The translations under genes and the position numbers were made by a program. A stretch of DNA of 64,000 bases, from assembly GCA_913055155.1 (NCBI GenBank), contig CAJXJR010000004.1, forward strand, positions 1 to 64,000. The letters run 5' to 3'. Shown one piece after another: positions 46,564 to 59,139 of the stretch. Position 1 is the first letter of the stretch, and every line of letters begins with the position of its first letter. The notes under the pieces were generated by a model. It saw nothing but the letters and a program-made list of their open reading frames with translations, was not told the origin of the DNA and searched no databases. The DNA comes from an uncultured Erythrobacter sp. Its GTDB lineage: Bacteria; Pseudomonadota; Alphaproteobacteria; Sphingomonadales; Sphingomonadaceae.

Positions 46564-47414
46564 TGGAGGAACTGCGCGCCCAGGCGAGCAATGGCGGAAC
46601 CCCTATCACCGAACATGCGCCCGATCCCATGCCGCGCCAATGGCTGGAGGCGGTGCACTGCCCCGACTATGTCGAGCAGGTCTTCACCGCCAGCGTGCCG
46701 CGAGAGAAGGAGCGGCGGATCGGCTTTCCCGTCACCCCGCACATCGCATCGCGTGTGCGCCACACCAATGGCGGCACCTGGCTGGCCGCGCAGCTGGCGA
46801 TGCAGCACGGCTATGCCGCCAACAGCGCGGCGGGCAGTCACCATGCACTGCACCACACCGGTGCGGGCTACTGCGTGTTCAACGACCTCGCCGTGGCCGC
46901 CCACCGGCTGCTTGCCGAAGGCGATGCGGCGCGCGTGCTGATCGTCGACCTCGACGTGCACCAGGGCGATGGCACCGCCAGCCTCACCGCGCTGCGCGAT
47001 GACATTTTCACCCTCTCCATCCATGCCGAGAAGAACTTTCCCGCCCGCAAGGCGCGTTCCAATCGCGACGTGGGCCTGCCCGATGGCACCGACGACGACG
47101 GCTACATGGAGGTGGTGGAACGCGAACTGCCGCCGCTGCTGGACGGCTTTGCGCCCGATCTGGTGCTTTACCAGGCCGGAGTCGATCCGCACGGGCAGGA
47201 CAAGCTGGGCCGCCTCGCGCTGACCGACGAAGGCCTGGAAAGGCGCGACCGCTACGTGATCGCACAGGCCCGTCGGCGGGGCCTGCCCGTCGCCAGCGCG
47301 CTGGGCGGCGGCTATGGCGAGGACCAGCGCGCCGTGGCCCGCCGCCATGCCGCCTCGATGCTGGCCATGGCCGATGAAAACCGCCTTTACCCGTTGGCAA
47401 TGCTTAAGAATTAA
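46479..47414 (+). CDS. HDAC-family deacetylase-like protein
   Basis: The 311-residue protein has the histone deacetylase fold: [20 protein letters not shown], then the zinc ligands in DLDVHQGDG and GVDPHGQDK, and ALGGGYGED near the end. It starts at TTG 46479 because TAG closes the frame at 46461-46463. In bacteria these enzymes deacetylate polyamines, acetoin-like or small amides; the substrate is unknown. The upstream repeat gene overlaps it by 85 bases. Confidence 0.85.
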   Translation: MLHVVHHADYMAPHPDRGTFRFDKYYLVMEELRAQASNGGTPITEHAPDPMPRQWLEAVHCPDYVEQVFTASVPREKERRIGFPVTPHIASRVRHTNGGTWLAAQLAMQHGYAANSAAGSHHALHHTGAGYCVFNDLAVAAHRLLAEGDAARVLIVDLDVHQGDGTASLTALRDDIFTLSIHAEKNFPARKARSNRDVGLPDGTDDDGYMEVVERELPPLLDGFAPDLVLYQAGVDPHGQDKLGRLALTDEGLERRDRYVIAQARRRGLPVASALGGGYGEDQRAVARRHAASMLAMADENRLYPLAMLKN

Positions 47415-47425
47415 CATGCGCAGCG

Positions 47426-47959
47426 ATGGATATGCGGCTTCCCCTCGCCTGTGTGCTGATCGTCGGCGGCGCGATCGGGTTTGCCATGCCCGTTCTGCAG
47501 GTGGATCAGGCTCTTAACGCCGAGCAGGCGCGCAAGGATAACGATCCGATCACCCTGGGCGCCGCGCAGCAGACCACCACCCCGGAGTGGGGCCACGAAG
47601 TGACCTTGCAGCGCGAATACGACGGGCACTTCTATGCCGACGTCACCGTGGATGGCGTGCCCTCGCGCATGCTGGTGGATACCGGCGCCAGCGTGGTTGC
47701 GCTGACCGGAGACGATGCGCTGGCCATGGGCCTCTACTGGGACGACAGCCAGGTCGCGCCCGTGGCGCAAGGCGCCAGCGGCACTGTCTACGGCGTGAAC
47801 ACCAGCCTGCCGCGCATGCGGCTGGGCGATTTCGAGGCGCAGGACGTGCGCGCCGTCATCATTCCCGAAGGCCTGGGCGTTTCGCTGCTGGGCCAGAGCT
47901 TCCTCGAAACCATCGACCACGTGCGCATCGCCGACGATCGCATGGTGCTGGAGAACTGA
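47426..47959 (+). CDS. retropepsin-like aspartic protease (TIGR02281)
   Basis: The 177-residue protein has an N-terminal anchor (LPLACVLIVGGAIGFAMPVL), then a single pepsin-like lobe with the catalytic DTGAS motif (MLVDTGASVVAL) and the LGQSFLE C-terminal motif of the TIGR02281 family. It should act as a dimer in the periplasm. Start ATG 47426 is 12 bases after the deacetylase stop. Confidence 0.88.
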   Translation: MDMRLPLACVLIVGGAIGFAMPVLQVDQALNAEQARKDNDPITLGAAQQTTTPEWGHEVTLQREYDGHFYADVTVDGVPSRMLVDTGASVVALTGDDALAMGLYWDDSQVAPVAQGASGTVYGVNTSLPRMRLGDFEAQDVRAVIIPEGLGVSLLGQSFLETIDHVRIADDRMVLEN

Positions 47960-47964
47960 CCGCC

Positions 47965-48894
47965 ATGAACATGGGTAACCTCCTCCCGCGCCGCTGGCGA
48001 TCCAAGATGGAAGCCACGCGCCACGCGGAAGCGATCACGGGCATTCTGGAAACCCCGCCGATCGAGCCGAAGCAGGATGGCGTGGTGCTGTTCTCGATGA
48101 TCGGCACGGCGGTACTGCTGCCTTACCTGGTGGCGGTGAAATCGCTGTGGCACGAATTGCGCCGGGGCCGCGTCGCCATTCTCGACGATGGCACGCTGAC
48201 GGCGCAGGACCGCGCGATCCTGGCGCACCATTGCGGCGATCCGCAGATCATGCGCCTTGCCGACGTCACGCTGAACGAATTCCCCGCCGGGGGCACCTGG
48301 GAACGGCTGCTGACCATCCTCGACAACCGCGCGGGTGAATACTGGATCCAGCTGGACAGCGACACGGTGACCATGGGCCCGGTGCCCGAAGTGGCCGCGG
48401 CCATCGCGCGCAACCGCAGCTTCCTGTTCCTGGGCGGCGAGGATGCCCGGATGGGTCCGCTGGCGCTGCAGGAATTTCGCGAGCACTTCTATCCCGATGG
48501 CGCGGCCGAGGGGCACGTGCAGACGCGCATCGAATCGCGTCTCGACACCATCGACGCCGCGCGCGGCTGGAAATACACCCGCGGCTGTTCGGGCTTTGCC
48601 GGGTTCGCCGCCACCGGCAACGGCCGCCCGCTGGCCAGCGCCTTCCTGACGGAAATGAAGCGCATGATCGGCGAGGAGGACGTCAGCATCTGGGGCACCG
48701 AGCAGGTGACCAGCAACTTCCACCTCTCCAACGAACCGGAGCCGGTGGTGCTGCCCTACGATCGCTACATGAATTACTGGAACGAGGCCTGGGGCGATGA
48801 CACCCGCTTCATCCACTTCGTGGGTACGCACCGGCACGACAACGGCGCCTATATCGAAGCCAGCTGCGAGGCGATCGACAAGCTGAAGGGCTAA
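47965..48894 (+). CDS. glycosyltransferase-like protein, unknown
   Basis: The 309-residue protein has YWIQLDSDTVTMGPVPEV, a DxD-type motif (DSDT), after a Rossmann-like N-terminus, so it may be a nucleotide-sugar-dependent transferase. I know no specific family. It is spaced 5 bases from the protease stop, probably in the same transcript. Starts at ATG 47965; the frame is open further left but overlaps the protease gene. Confidence 0.65.
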   Translation: MNMGNLLPRRWRSKMEATRHAEAITGILETPPIEPKQDGVVLFSMIGTAVLLPYLVAVKSLWHELRRGRVAILDDGTLTAQDRAILAHHCGDPQIMRLADVTLNEFPAGGTWERLLTILDNRAGEYWIQLDSDTVTMGPVPEVAAAIARNRSFLFLGGEDARMGPLALQEFREHFYPDGAAEGHVQTRIESRLDTIDAARGWKYTRGCSGFAGFAATGNGRPLASAFLTEMKRMIGEEDVSIWGTEQVTSNFHLSNEPEPVVLPYDRYMNYWNEAWGDDTRFIHFVGTHRHDNGAYIEASCEAIDKLKG

Positions 48895-48911
48895 GGCCCC
48901 TCGCCCACCGC

Positions 48912-49385
48912 TCACATGTAGATGTCGATGTAGTCGGTGAGGTCGTCGCACCATTCGAATTCGCGCAGGCGCCAGTACTGGCGGTTCTGCGTAACGGCGA
49001 AATGCCACAGCTTGTTTTCGCTGCAATACCGCTCGCGGTCCGGCGCGCCCTCGATGGTGATGGTGCCCTGGAAGGTGAAATAGCCGGGGCCGATCTCGCT
49101 GATGTACCCGTCCATCGCCAGGCTGCCCTGGCCATTATCCGCCTGCTGCCGCGCAGTCAGCGTGTAAGTGTCGTCTTGCTCCACGATGACATTGGCCGTG
49201 CCGCGCCGGTCCCAGCCGATCCACTGCAGGGTGACCCCGTCGTTTTCGCGCAGCATGCGGGCGCCGTCGGCGTCGTAGATCGCCGTCGACCCGCTCTGTT
49301 CGTATTCGGAGCTGTCGGCTGCTGCCGGAGCTGCTGCCGCAAGCGCCAGCGCCGCGATGGCAAGCAATTTTGCAGGATTTCTCAT
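48912..49385 (-). CDS. secreted protein of unknown function
   Basis: The 157-residue protein has a signal peptide (KLLAIAALALAAAAPAAA). No family is recognised; the mature part is of mixed composition with cysteine pairs (CSENKL, CDDLTD). The start ATG 49385 is supported by an AAGGA ribosome-binding site. It is convergent with the preceding gene and divergent from the L,D-transpeptidase gene 91 bases away. Confidence 0.65.
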   Translation of the reverse strand: MRNPAKLLAIAALALAAAAPAAADSSEYEQSGSTAIYDADGARMLRENDGVTLQWIGWDRRGTANVIVEQDDTYTLTARQQADNGQGSLAMDGYISEIGPGYFTFQGTITIEGAPDRERYCSENKLWHFAVTQNRQYWRLREFEWCDDLTDYIDIYM

Positions 49386-49476
49386 GCCGTCCTTCCCACC
49401 ACAGATCCGCCGGGTTTTGCATGCCACACAGGTGGTATTGGTGTAAAATCGAGCGCGTTTGCGATAGAAGGCACAC

Positions 49477-50259
49477 ATGGACCGCCGCCATTTCCTTGCC
49501 GGATCGCTGGCTGCCGGGGCCGCGCTGGGCGCCGCGCCAGGCCGCCTGTTCGCGCAGGCCGGGCCCGATCCGCGCACCCGCCGCCTGCTTGGCATCGCGC
49601 AGCAAGAGGTCGCACGCGCCGGGGCGGCGCTGTGGCGGCGCGACCTCGTGGGCATTGCCGATTTCGGCCTCCATTCCAGCCAGCCGCGCTTCCATTTCGT
49701 GAACCTGGAGGCCGGTACGGCAGACAGCGTGCTGGTGAGCCACGGCAGCGGCTCCGACCCGGAGCACGACGGCTGGCTGAACGGCTATTCCAACCTCACC
49801 AACTCGTGGGCCACCAGTCGCGGGGCCTATATCACCTGGGAATGGTACGAAGGCCGCTATGGCACATCGGTGCGCCTTGGCGGGCTGGATGCGGACAATT
49901 CCAATGCCTTCCCGCGCGCGATCGTGATGCACGCCGCGAACTATGCCACGCCCGACCATGTCGCGCGCTGGGGGCGGCTGGGCCGTTCCAACGGCTGCTT
50001 TGCCTTCGGGCCGGAAGTGTTCCCGCAGGCGCTCACCCGGCTTATGGGCGGACGGCTGCTGTTCGCGGATTCGCTGGGGATCGGTGCGAATGGCGAGCAG
50101 GTACAAGCGCCCCCGCAGGAAACCCCCGACTTCGAAGCCATTGCCGCCGAAAACAACCGGCGCGAAGCCGAGGCACAGGCCGCACGCGAAGCGGAACTGG
50201 ATACGGAAGTCTCGCCAGAGGAATTCGACGACGCCTTCGTGATGCCGGACCGCGAATAG
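49477..50259 (+). CDS. murein L,D-transpeptidase (YkuD_2-type), Tat-exported
   Basis: The 260-residue protein has a Tat-like signal (MDRRHFLAGSLAAGAALGAA) and a transpeptidase domain with FHFVNLEAGT, VMHAANY and the nucleophile region SNGCFAFGP. It would form 3-3 cross-links or attach proteins in peptidoglycan. The C-terminal tail of about 50 residues is acidic. It is convergent with the second L,D-transpeptidase gene, 6 bases apart. Confidence 0.82.
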   Translation: MDRRHFLAGSLAAGAALGAAPGRLFAQAGPDPRTRRLLGIAQQEVARAGAALWRRDLVGIADFGLHSSQPRFHFVNLEAGTADSVLVSHGSGSDPEHDGWLNGYSNLTNSWATSRGAYITWEWYEGRYGTSVRLGGLDADNSNAFPRAIVMHAANYATPDHVARWGRLGRSNGCFAFGPEVFPQALTRLMGGRLLFADSLGIGANGEQVQAPPQETPDFEAIAAENNRREAEAQAAREAELDTEVSPEEFDDAFVMPDRE

Positions 50260-50265
50260 CGCCAG

Positions 50266-51621
50266 TCAACTGACCGTGGTGCGCAGGTCGTCGACGATCT
50301 CGATTACTTCCTCGTCGCTTTCGCGGGCGCGGTTGCCCACGCGCGGGGCGTCCAGCGCCGCCAGCACCGGGGCATCGCGGTCATAAAGGTCGTCGAACGC
50401 CCGCAAGGTTCCGTCCACATCCACGCCATAGGTGAAATAGGTGATATAGACGGGCATGGTCCGCTCCACCGGTACACGGGTGTATTCGCCGCTGCCCGAA
50501 ATGTTCACCGCCTCATCGCGCGTGGCACCGCCGCCCAGGATCGCCACCGTCATCGCCAGTTCCAGCGCCCGTTCCACCCGGATGCAACCGTGGCTGCGCG
50601 CGCGGTTGGAACTGTCGAACAGGTGCCGCGCGGGCGTATCGTGCAGGAAGATCGCGTGCGGATTGGGCATGTCGAGCTTCATCATGCCCAGCGAATTGCC
50701 CGGCCCCGGCTGCTGCACCACTGCGATATAGCCGTTGGCACCGCGCGTGGCGCGATAGCCGTTGGCGCGCGCCCAGCGCGGGTTGTTGAGCACGCGGTTG
50801 CCCAGCCCCTCACCGCGCACGATGCTTTGCGGTACCGTCCAAGTCGGGTTGAACACCACGCCTTCCACCGTTTCGGCCAGCTGCGGGGTGGCCGTGCGCC
50901 CCGGCGCACCGACGATGGTGCGATAGGTGCGGATGATCTGCCCGTTCACCATCAGCCGCAGCTGGTATTCGGGCACGTTGGTCAGCAAGTACTGCCCGCC
51001 AAGGTCGCGCGGCAACCAGCGCCAGCGATCCATGTTGGCGCGAATCAGCTGGTGCATCTCCACGTCGCCTTCGGGCGTCGTCACCAGCGCTTCCTTCAGC
51101 GCGGCATAGTCTGCGTGGACGGGCGCCAGGGCCGCAACAATGCCCGCTACATCCCCGCTTTCCAGGACCTCTGCCATCAGGTCGCCCGTGGGCATCAGGT
51201 CGGCATCGGGATCGACTACGAACCACTGCCGGCGCGCTTCCATTGGCGTGCGCCCGTCGCGCAGGTCCTCCACCAGCCAGGTGAAGGCGCCGCTGGCGCG
51301 CACATCCAGCTCGCGGCTTTCCCCGCGGCCGATTTCCGCGCGCAGCAGGTCTGGCCGATAGTCGGCGGGGTCGAGCCCCTCGCTGCCGATCCCTTCGATC
51401 ACCGCCGCCAGCGCCATGGCATTGTCGATCGACCAGTGCTGCACCGCCGCCTCTCGCGGGTCTTGCTGCACGACCTCGTGCGATTCGAAGATGGGTGTTG
51501 AGGTTACCGGAACAGCGTCTTCGTGCTGCAGGGGGTTCTGGGCGAACAGCACCTGGGCGGATGCCGGCGCGGCGGCCATCGCCGCAGCCAGCCCCAACAA
51601 GTAGATGCGCGCCCTGTTCAT
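50266..51621 (-). CDS. YcbB-like L,D-transpeptidase
   Basis: The 451-residue protein has a signal peptide (LLGLAAAMAAAPASA), a long N-terminal region, then the YkuD domain with the catalytic IFLHDTP and SHGCIRVERALELA (nucleophile cysteine). It matches the YcbB/LdtD group. Start ATG 51621 is the first with a signal peptide; the frame extends to 51732. Confidence 0.85.
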   Translation of the reverse strand: MNRARIYLLGLAAAMAAAPASAQVLFAQNPLQHEDAVPVTSTPIFESHEVVQQDPREAAVQHWSIDNAMALAAVIEGIGSEGLDPADYRPDLLRAEIGRGESRELDVRASGAFTWLVEDLRDGRTPMEARRQWFVVDPDADLMPTGDLMAEVLESGDVAGIVAALAPVHADYAALKEALVTTPEGDVEMHQLIRANMDRWRWLPRDLGGQYLLTNVPEYQLRLMVNGQIIRTYRTIVGAPGRTATPQLAETVEGVVFNPTWTVPQSIVRGEGLGNRVLNNPRWARANGYRATRGANGYIAVVQQPGPGNSLGMMKLDMPNPHAIFLHDTPARHLFDSSNRARSHGCIRVERALELAMTVAILGGGATRDEAVNISGSGEYTRVPVERTMPVYITYFTYGVDVDGTLRAFDDLYDRDAPVLAALDAPRVGNRARESDEEVIEIVDDLRTTVS

Positions 51622-51778
51622 GCGACTCGGTCCCTCGTTAACCATGATTTTCCTGCATTTCTGCCCCTCGGCGACCGCTGGATCAAGCACGCGCGCTGAG
51701 CCGGGGCTGAACGGTGCCACGGATGCGAGCAAGCGATTGCCGCGTGACGACGCTGCGCGCGCATCCTAGGAGCAGGCC

Positions 51779-52678
51779 ATGGACCACCCCCAACGCCTCC
51801 TGCTGCCATTCCTTGCAGCCTTTGCCGGGGTCGGTTTCCTCTCTTTGATGGATGCGCAGATGAAAGGCGCGTCGTTGCTGGCAGGCGTCTACACCGCCTC
51901 GCTGCTGCGATCACTGCTCGCGGCAGCGATAATCGCGCCGGTCTGGCTGGCCCGCAAGACCGCCTGGCCCACCGCGAAGGTGATGCGCCTGCACGTGGAG
52001 CGCGGCGTGATCTCGGCCTTCATGGCGCTCACCTTCTTCTATGCGCTCACCAAGCTGCCGATTGCAGAGGCGATTGCCATCAGCTTCGTCGCCCCGCTGC
52101 TGGCGCTGTATTTTGCGCACCTGCTGCTGGGCGAGCAGATCCGCCGCACTGCCATCGGCGCATCGCTGCTGGGATTTGCCGGCACACTGGTGATCGTCGG
52201 CGGGCGGCTGGGCCGCAGCGACATGGATGGCGACGTGCTGCTGGGCCTTGCCTCGCTGTTCGTCTCCGCCTTGCTTTATGCCTACAACTTCGTGGTCATC
52301 CGCAAGCAGTCGCAGCAGGCCGGACCGGTGGAAGTGGCCACCATGCACGCCGGCATCAGCGGGCTTGTGCAATTGCTCGCCGCGCCGTTCCTGTTCACGA
52401 TGCCCGGAATCGAGGCGATGGGTGCGATCGGCGCAGCCGCGCTGCTGACGCTGGCGGGATCGATGGCAATCGCCTGGGCCTATGCCCGGGCAGAGGCGCA
52501 GGTGCTGGTGCCGGTGGAATATACCGGCTTTCTGTGGGCCGCGCTGTTCGGCTGGCTGTTCTTCGAAGAGGCAGTAACCTTGCCCACGATCATCGGCGTC
52601 ATCCTGATCGTGATCGGCAGCTGGATCGCCGCCCCGCGCCGGAAACGCAGCGCCGCTACCGAAGCGGCAAGCGTGTGA
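51779..52678 (+). CDS. DMT-superfamily (EamA) transporter
   Basis: The 299-residue protein has ten helices in two EamA repeats (FMALTFFYALTKLPIAEAIA in the first, VEYTGFLWAALFGWLFFEE in the second). It exports small metabolites of unknown type. It ends two bases before the stop of the small protein gene on the minus strand. Confidence 0.85.
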   Translation: MDHPQRLLLPFLAAFAGVGFLSLMDAQMKGASLLAGVYTASLLRSLLAAAIIAPVWLARKTAWPTAKVMRLHVERGVISAFMALTFFYALTKLPIAEAIAISFVAPLLALYFAHLLLGEQIRRTAIGASLLGFAGTLVIVGGRLGRSDMDGDVLLGLASLFVSALLYAYNFVVIRKQSQQAGPVEVATMHAGISGLVQLLAAPFLFTMPGIEAMGAIGAAALLTLAGSMAIAWAYARAEAQVLVPVEYTGFLWAALFGWLFFEEAVTLPTIIGVILIVIGSWIAAPRRKRSAATEAASV

Positions 52679-52680
52679 AG

Positions 52681-52857
52681 TCAGCCGCCGGGCGTTTCTG
52701 CAGTAACAATCTCATGCTCGGGGTCTTCGTCCAGCCAGCTGGAATTCTGCCACACCAGGCCGACCGCTGCCCCCAGGAAGGCGGCAAAGACCAGCGCGGC
52801 CAGCATCCAGCCAACCCCCAGCGATGCCCTGCGCCTGCGTGGATTTCCAAAAGCCAT
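52681..52857 (-). CDS. 58-residue small membrane protein
   Basis: The frame from ATG 52857 encodes 58 residues with a basic N-terminus (MAFGNPRRRRASLGV), one helix (WMLAALVFAAFLGAAVGLVW) and an acidic tail (EDPEHEIVTAETPGG). A GGGAAG ribosome-binding site lies upstream. The positive-then-hydrophobic layout and the tidy ends make it likely real. Convergent with the EamA gene. Confidence 0.6.
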   Translation of the reverse strand: MAFGNPRRRRASLGVGWMLAALVFAAFLGAAVGLVWQNSSWLDEDPEHEIVTAETPGG

Positions 52858-53034
52858 AAAGCTGCACTTCCCGTTTGCGGCCCCGATCCGATCCGGCGGA
52901 ACAAACCGCTTCGATGCCGCATTGCATCATAGCCCACTTGACCTGACGCGCACAAACGCGCAGTTCGCCCGCAAAGCGGCTGCTGTCTTGCAGGACGGGA
53001 GCCGATCCGCAACGCACAAGAGGACCACTCGCCC

Positions 53035-55709
<2,675 letters not shown>

Positions 55710-55710
<1 letters not shown>

Positions 55711-56138
55711 TGCGCGGCGCTGTCCTGGCCATCGCGCTGGCAACCGGGGCAGGCCTTGCCGCCTGTGCCCCGGTGCCGGCAGCCGAAAGCGCTTCGGCGC
55801 AGCCGGGCGCAGCGGTCGTTACCCTGCCTGCTGCCGAACTGGCGGCACTGATGGCTGCGGGCGACGTGGTGCTGATCGACGTGCGCACGCCTGCCGAGTT
55901 TGCCGAAAGCCGCTTGCCCGGCGCGCTCAACGCGCCTCTTGGCACTTTCGACCCGGCCTCGATCCCGATCGAGGTGGAGCGCGAGACGATCCTCTACTGC
56001 GGCTCCAGCCGCCGTTCGGGCATCGCCGCCACCCAGCTTTCCGAATACCTCGGCACCACGGTGCGCCACCTCGAAGGCGGCATCCAGGCGTGGAACGCGG
56101 CAGGGCTGGAAACAATCAGCGACGAAAGCGCGCAATAG
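55710..56138 (+). CDS. rhodanese-like lipoprotein
   Basis: The protein of about 142 residues has a lipoprotein signal (GAGLAAC) and a rhodanese domain with VLIDVRTPAEFAESRLPGA and the active-site loop ILYCGSSRRSG. It may move sulphane sulphur in the periplasm. TGATG joins it to acnA; a GTG at 55707 is also possible. A Rho-independent terminator follows 13 bases after the stop. Confidence 0.85.
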
Positions 56139-56151
56139 CACCACAAAGGAA

Positions 56152-56177
56152 AAGGCGGCCTCTCGCGAAGCCGCCTT
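56152..56177 (+). terminator. Rho-independent terminator after the rhodanese gene
   Basis: AAGGCGGC (56152-56159) and GCCGCCTT (56170-56177) form a perfect 8-base stem with a 10-base loop, just after the rhodanese stop. The T-run is short, but the stem is strong and its position is right. It could also serve the minus-strand gene that ends at 56237. Confidence 0.6.
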
Positions 56178-56197
56178 CCCCCCGTTTGTCTGCAAGG

Positions 56198-56227
56198 CCC
56201 GTTTTTCTGTGAGCCCCGTTTTTCTGT
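56198..56227. repeat. short tandem repeat near the terminator
   Basis: CCCGTTTTTCTGT occurs at 56198-56210 and again at 56215-56227, a spacing of 17 bases. The intervening bases are similar. No function is evident. Confidence 0.45.
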
Positions 56228-56339
56228 AAGCCTGGCCTAGGCCGCAACAGCTCCGTTTGCCTTGCTGCCCTTGCGACGGCGCCAGAAGACCGCCCCCGCA
56301 GCCGCGCCGAACAGCACCAGCATGCCCGGCGCCGGCACC

Positions 56340-57440
56340 TGCGTGCCCGACGAAGTCCCGCTGGACGTGCCACCAGAAGTGGAGCTGCTGGTCGAACTCG
56401 AGGTAGATGTGCTCGAAGACGTGCTCGACGAAGTCGAGGTGGACGTCGATGTGCTAGTCGAAGTCGAGCTGGAACCGGACGTCGAGCTGGTCACGTTGCC
56501 CGAAGTCGAGCTGGTGGAGGTCACGCCGCCGGTGGTGCTCGTCACCCCGCCCGTGGTGGTGCTGACACCGCCCGTGCTGGTCGAAGTCGTGGTCGAGACG
56601 CCGCTGGTGGTGCTGCCACCTGTGGTCGAACCGCCCGTGCTGCTGCCGCCCGAAGTCGTGGTGGTCGAACCACCCGTCGTCGTGGTCGAACCGCCGGTGC
56701 TGGTGGTCGTGCTGCCTCCGCTCGAGGTGGTGTTGCCACCCGTCGAAGTGGTGCTCGTCACGCCGCCTGTGGTGGTCGTGGACGAGGTTGCACCCGAAGA
56801 GGTCGAAGTGGTCGAAGCCCCGCTGGTCGTGCTGCCCGTGGTGCTGCCGCCACTGGTGCTCGAACCCGTGGTGGTGGAACCGCCGGTCGAGCCACCGTAG
56901 CTGCTGGAGCCGTTACCCGACGAGCCGCCATAGCTGGACGTGCCGCCCGAAGAGCTGCCGCTGCTGGACCCGCTGCTGCTGCCGCTGGTGGAGGAGGAGC
57001 CGCTGGTGCTGCCGCCCGTGGAGGAACTCGTGCTCGAGCTGCCCGAACTGGAGCTGGAACCGCTGGTGGACGAGGTCACGTTGCCCGAGGAGGACGAGGT
57101 GCTGGTCACGCCGCCCGTGGTGCTGGTGACACCGCCGGTGGTGCTGGTCACGCCACCGGTGGAGGACGAGGTCGTGCTGGTCACGCCGCCGGTGCTGGTG
57201 CTCGACGAGGAAGACGAGCCCCCGGTCGAGCTGGTGCTGGTGACATTGCCCGAACTGGTGCTGGTGGACGAGCCACCCGTCGAAGTCGTGCTGGTGAATG
57301 CACCCGAACTGGTCGAGGTGGACGAACCGCCCGAACTGGTAGAGGTCGAGGAGCCCGTGCTGGAATTGTCGTTGTCGATATCGATGTTGATATCGCCGCC
57401 GCCTTCGCCGCCGGTCGTGGTGGTGGTGCTCATGTCGACA
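56340..57440. repeat. low-complexity Ser/Thr/Gly-coding repeat region
   Basis: These bases repeat short units of the type GGTGGCAGC/ACCAGCACC in minus-strand sense, coding for Gly, Ser and Thr. Long direct repeats of this kind are prone to length change by slippage. The repeats are not perfect, and I see no regular spacer, so this is not a CRISPR array. Confidence 0.75.
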
Positions 57441-57797
57441 ACGGCGCTGCCGCCGCCGCCAGAGCCACCGAAGAAACCGCCGAAGAAACCACCGCCGAAA
57501 CCACCGCCGAAGCCACCGCCGCTGCTGCCGCCGATGATGATCGGCTGGCCGCCACCGCCGCCGCTGATCGGCGCGGAGGGAAGCGGAGGCAGGGGAAGCG
57601 GCGCAGCCATGGCAACCTGTTCCTCGCAGCACTCGGTCTCGATCACGCGGCGCAGGCGACGCTGCTCACGCGGGCGCGGCGGAATCTCGCGGCGCGCCGT
57701 CGGCTCGTCCTTGACGGAAACCAGCTCGGGAGCAGCTTCCTCGTCCGTCTTGTAATCCACTTGCGCGGATTGCGGTTCGGCGACATGCACTGCGCCG

Positions 57798-57804
57798 CCC
57801 CCCC
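57798..57804. repeat. G7 homopolymer at the frameshift site
   Basis: On the minus strand this is a run of seven G. The signal-peptide frame enters it, and the rest of the protein is read in the frame one base shorter. Such runs are typical switch points for slipped-strand change. Confidence 0.7.
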
Positions 57805-58098
57805 ACAATCGCACCGCCCGCAGCTGCGGCGGTGAGTTTCGCAATGGCCATACGTACCGACATACGTGATCTCTCTCAGCTTCACCGGAAGGCAGGCAAG
57901 GGCGTCCGAGTGACACCTCCGGCCTTTTCCGGTTCCTGCCAAAGAGACCCGCAAAACCTTTATCCGCAATTGCGTTAACCATCATTTCGAGGGCCAAACG
58001 CCAAAAAAATCGCGGTTTTTCGGGCCTTGTGCGCGGCTTGTCCCACTATGAGACCGAAAAGCGCCCCCGCATGGTTAGCACCGGCTTAACCGCGTGCG

Positions 58099-59139
58099 TC
58101 AGCCATCATCCTCGAACAGCCCGCCTTGCGATGGGCGCCCCGATTCGTTTGGTGGCGCCAGCCCCAGGTGCTGCCAGCCACCGTCGTTGAGGCAGCGCCC
58201 GCGGGCGGTGCGGGCGATCAGGCCCAGCTGGATGAGGTAAGGCTCGATCACTTCCTCCACGGTGTCGCGCGGTTCGGCAAGGCCGGCGGCCAGCGTTTCA
58301 ACGCCGACCGGGCCGCCCTTGTAAGTCTCTGCAATCATGGTGAGATAGCGGCGGTCCATGGCATCGAGGCCAAGGTTATCGATCTCCAGCCGGGTCAGCG
58401 CCTCGTCCGCGATCGGCGCGGAGACCGTGGCCGCGCCCTTCACCTGGGCAAAGTCGCGCACGCGGCGCATCAGGCGGCCTGCCACGCGCGGGGTGCCGCG
58501 GCTGCGCCGGGCAATCTCGCGCGCGCCCGTGGGGTCTATGTCGAGCCCCAGCAGGCTGGCGCCGCGCGTCACCACGCGCATCAGTTCTTCCTCGGTATAG
58601 AACACCAGCCGCACGGGAATGCCGAAACGGTCGCGCAAGGGGGTGGTCAGCAGCCCCTGCCGGGTAGTCGCCCCCACCAGCGTGAAGGGCGGCAAGTCGA
58701 TCCGCACGCTGCGCGCCGATGGCCCCTCGCCAATGATGATGTCGAGCGCGCGGTCCTCCATCGCCGGGTAGAGCACTTCCTCCACCACCGGGTTGAGGCG
58801 GTGGATCTCGTCGATGAACAGCACGTCGTTGGGCTCGAGGTTGGTCAGCAGCGCGGCAAGGTCGCCCGCCTTGGCGATCACCGGGCCGCTGGTGGCACGA
58901 AAGCCCACGCCCAGTTCCTTGGCGATAATCTGCGCCAGCGTGGTCTTGCCCAGCCCCGGCGGGCCGAAGAACAGCGTATGGTCCATCGCCTCGGCCCGGC
59001 CCTTGGCCGCCTCGATAAACACCCGCAGGTTATCGCGCGCAGCCTCCTGCCCGACGAATTCGGTCAGCGATTTGGGACGCAGCGCGGCGTCCGGATCGTC
59101 CGGCTGGCGGGCGGGGGAGTGGATGGGTTGGTCAGTCAT
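58099..59139 (-). CDS. ruvB: Holliday junction branch migration ATPase RuvB
   Basis: The 346-residue protein is a full RuvB. Walker A is [14 protein letters not shown], Walker B FIDEIHRL and the sensor region is [17 protein letters not shown], with the C-terminal winged-helix domain. With RuvA it drives branch migration in DNA repair. The start ATG 59139 overlaps the small protein gene by 8 bases. Frame open to 59241. Confidence 0.95.
   Translation of the reverse strand: MTDQPIHSPARQPDDPDAALRPKSLTEFVGQEAARDNLRVFIEAAKGRAEAMDHTLFFGPPGLGKTTLAQIIAKELGVGFRATSGPVIAKAGDLAALLTNLEPNDVLFIDEIHRLNPVVEEVLYPAMEDRALDIIIGEGPSARSVRIDLPPFTLVGATTRQGLLTTPLRDRFGIPVRLVFYTEEELMRVVTRGASLLGLDIDPTGAREIARRSRGTPRVAGRLMRRVRDFAQVKGAATVSAPIADEALTRLEIDNLGLDAMDRRYLTMIAETYKGGPVGVETLAAGLAEPRDTVEEVIEPYLIQLGLIARTARGRCLNDGGWQHLGLAPPNESGRPSQGGLFEDDG

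Larger units (their letters stand above)
56237..57863 (-). pseudogene. Ser/Thr/Gly-rich surface protein with PEP-CTERM-like tail, frameshifted at G7
   Basis: The gene seems to start at ATG 57863 with a signal peptide MSVRMAIAKLTAAAAGGAIV and to continue, after loss of one G, as GGGAVHVAEPQSAQVDYKTD. The present G7 tract (57798-57804) shifts it out of frame. The body from about residue 120 is low-complexity Ser/Thr/Gly, with repeats such as GGSSTSTSSG, and a Gly-rich stretch. The C-terminus is VPAPGMLVLFGAAAGAVFW followed by basic residues, a PEP-CTERM-like sorting signal. A frame also runs on to 57997 upstream. It is either a pseudogene, a phase-variable gene or a sequencing error. Confidence 0.65.

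Noticed and set aside
56340-57440. Possible CRISPR array in the repetitive region
   Set aside because: The repeats are short codon-scale Ser/Thr/Gly units with no regular spacer-repeat layout.
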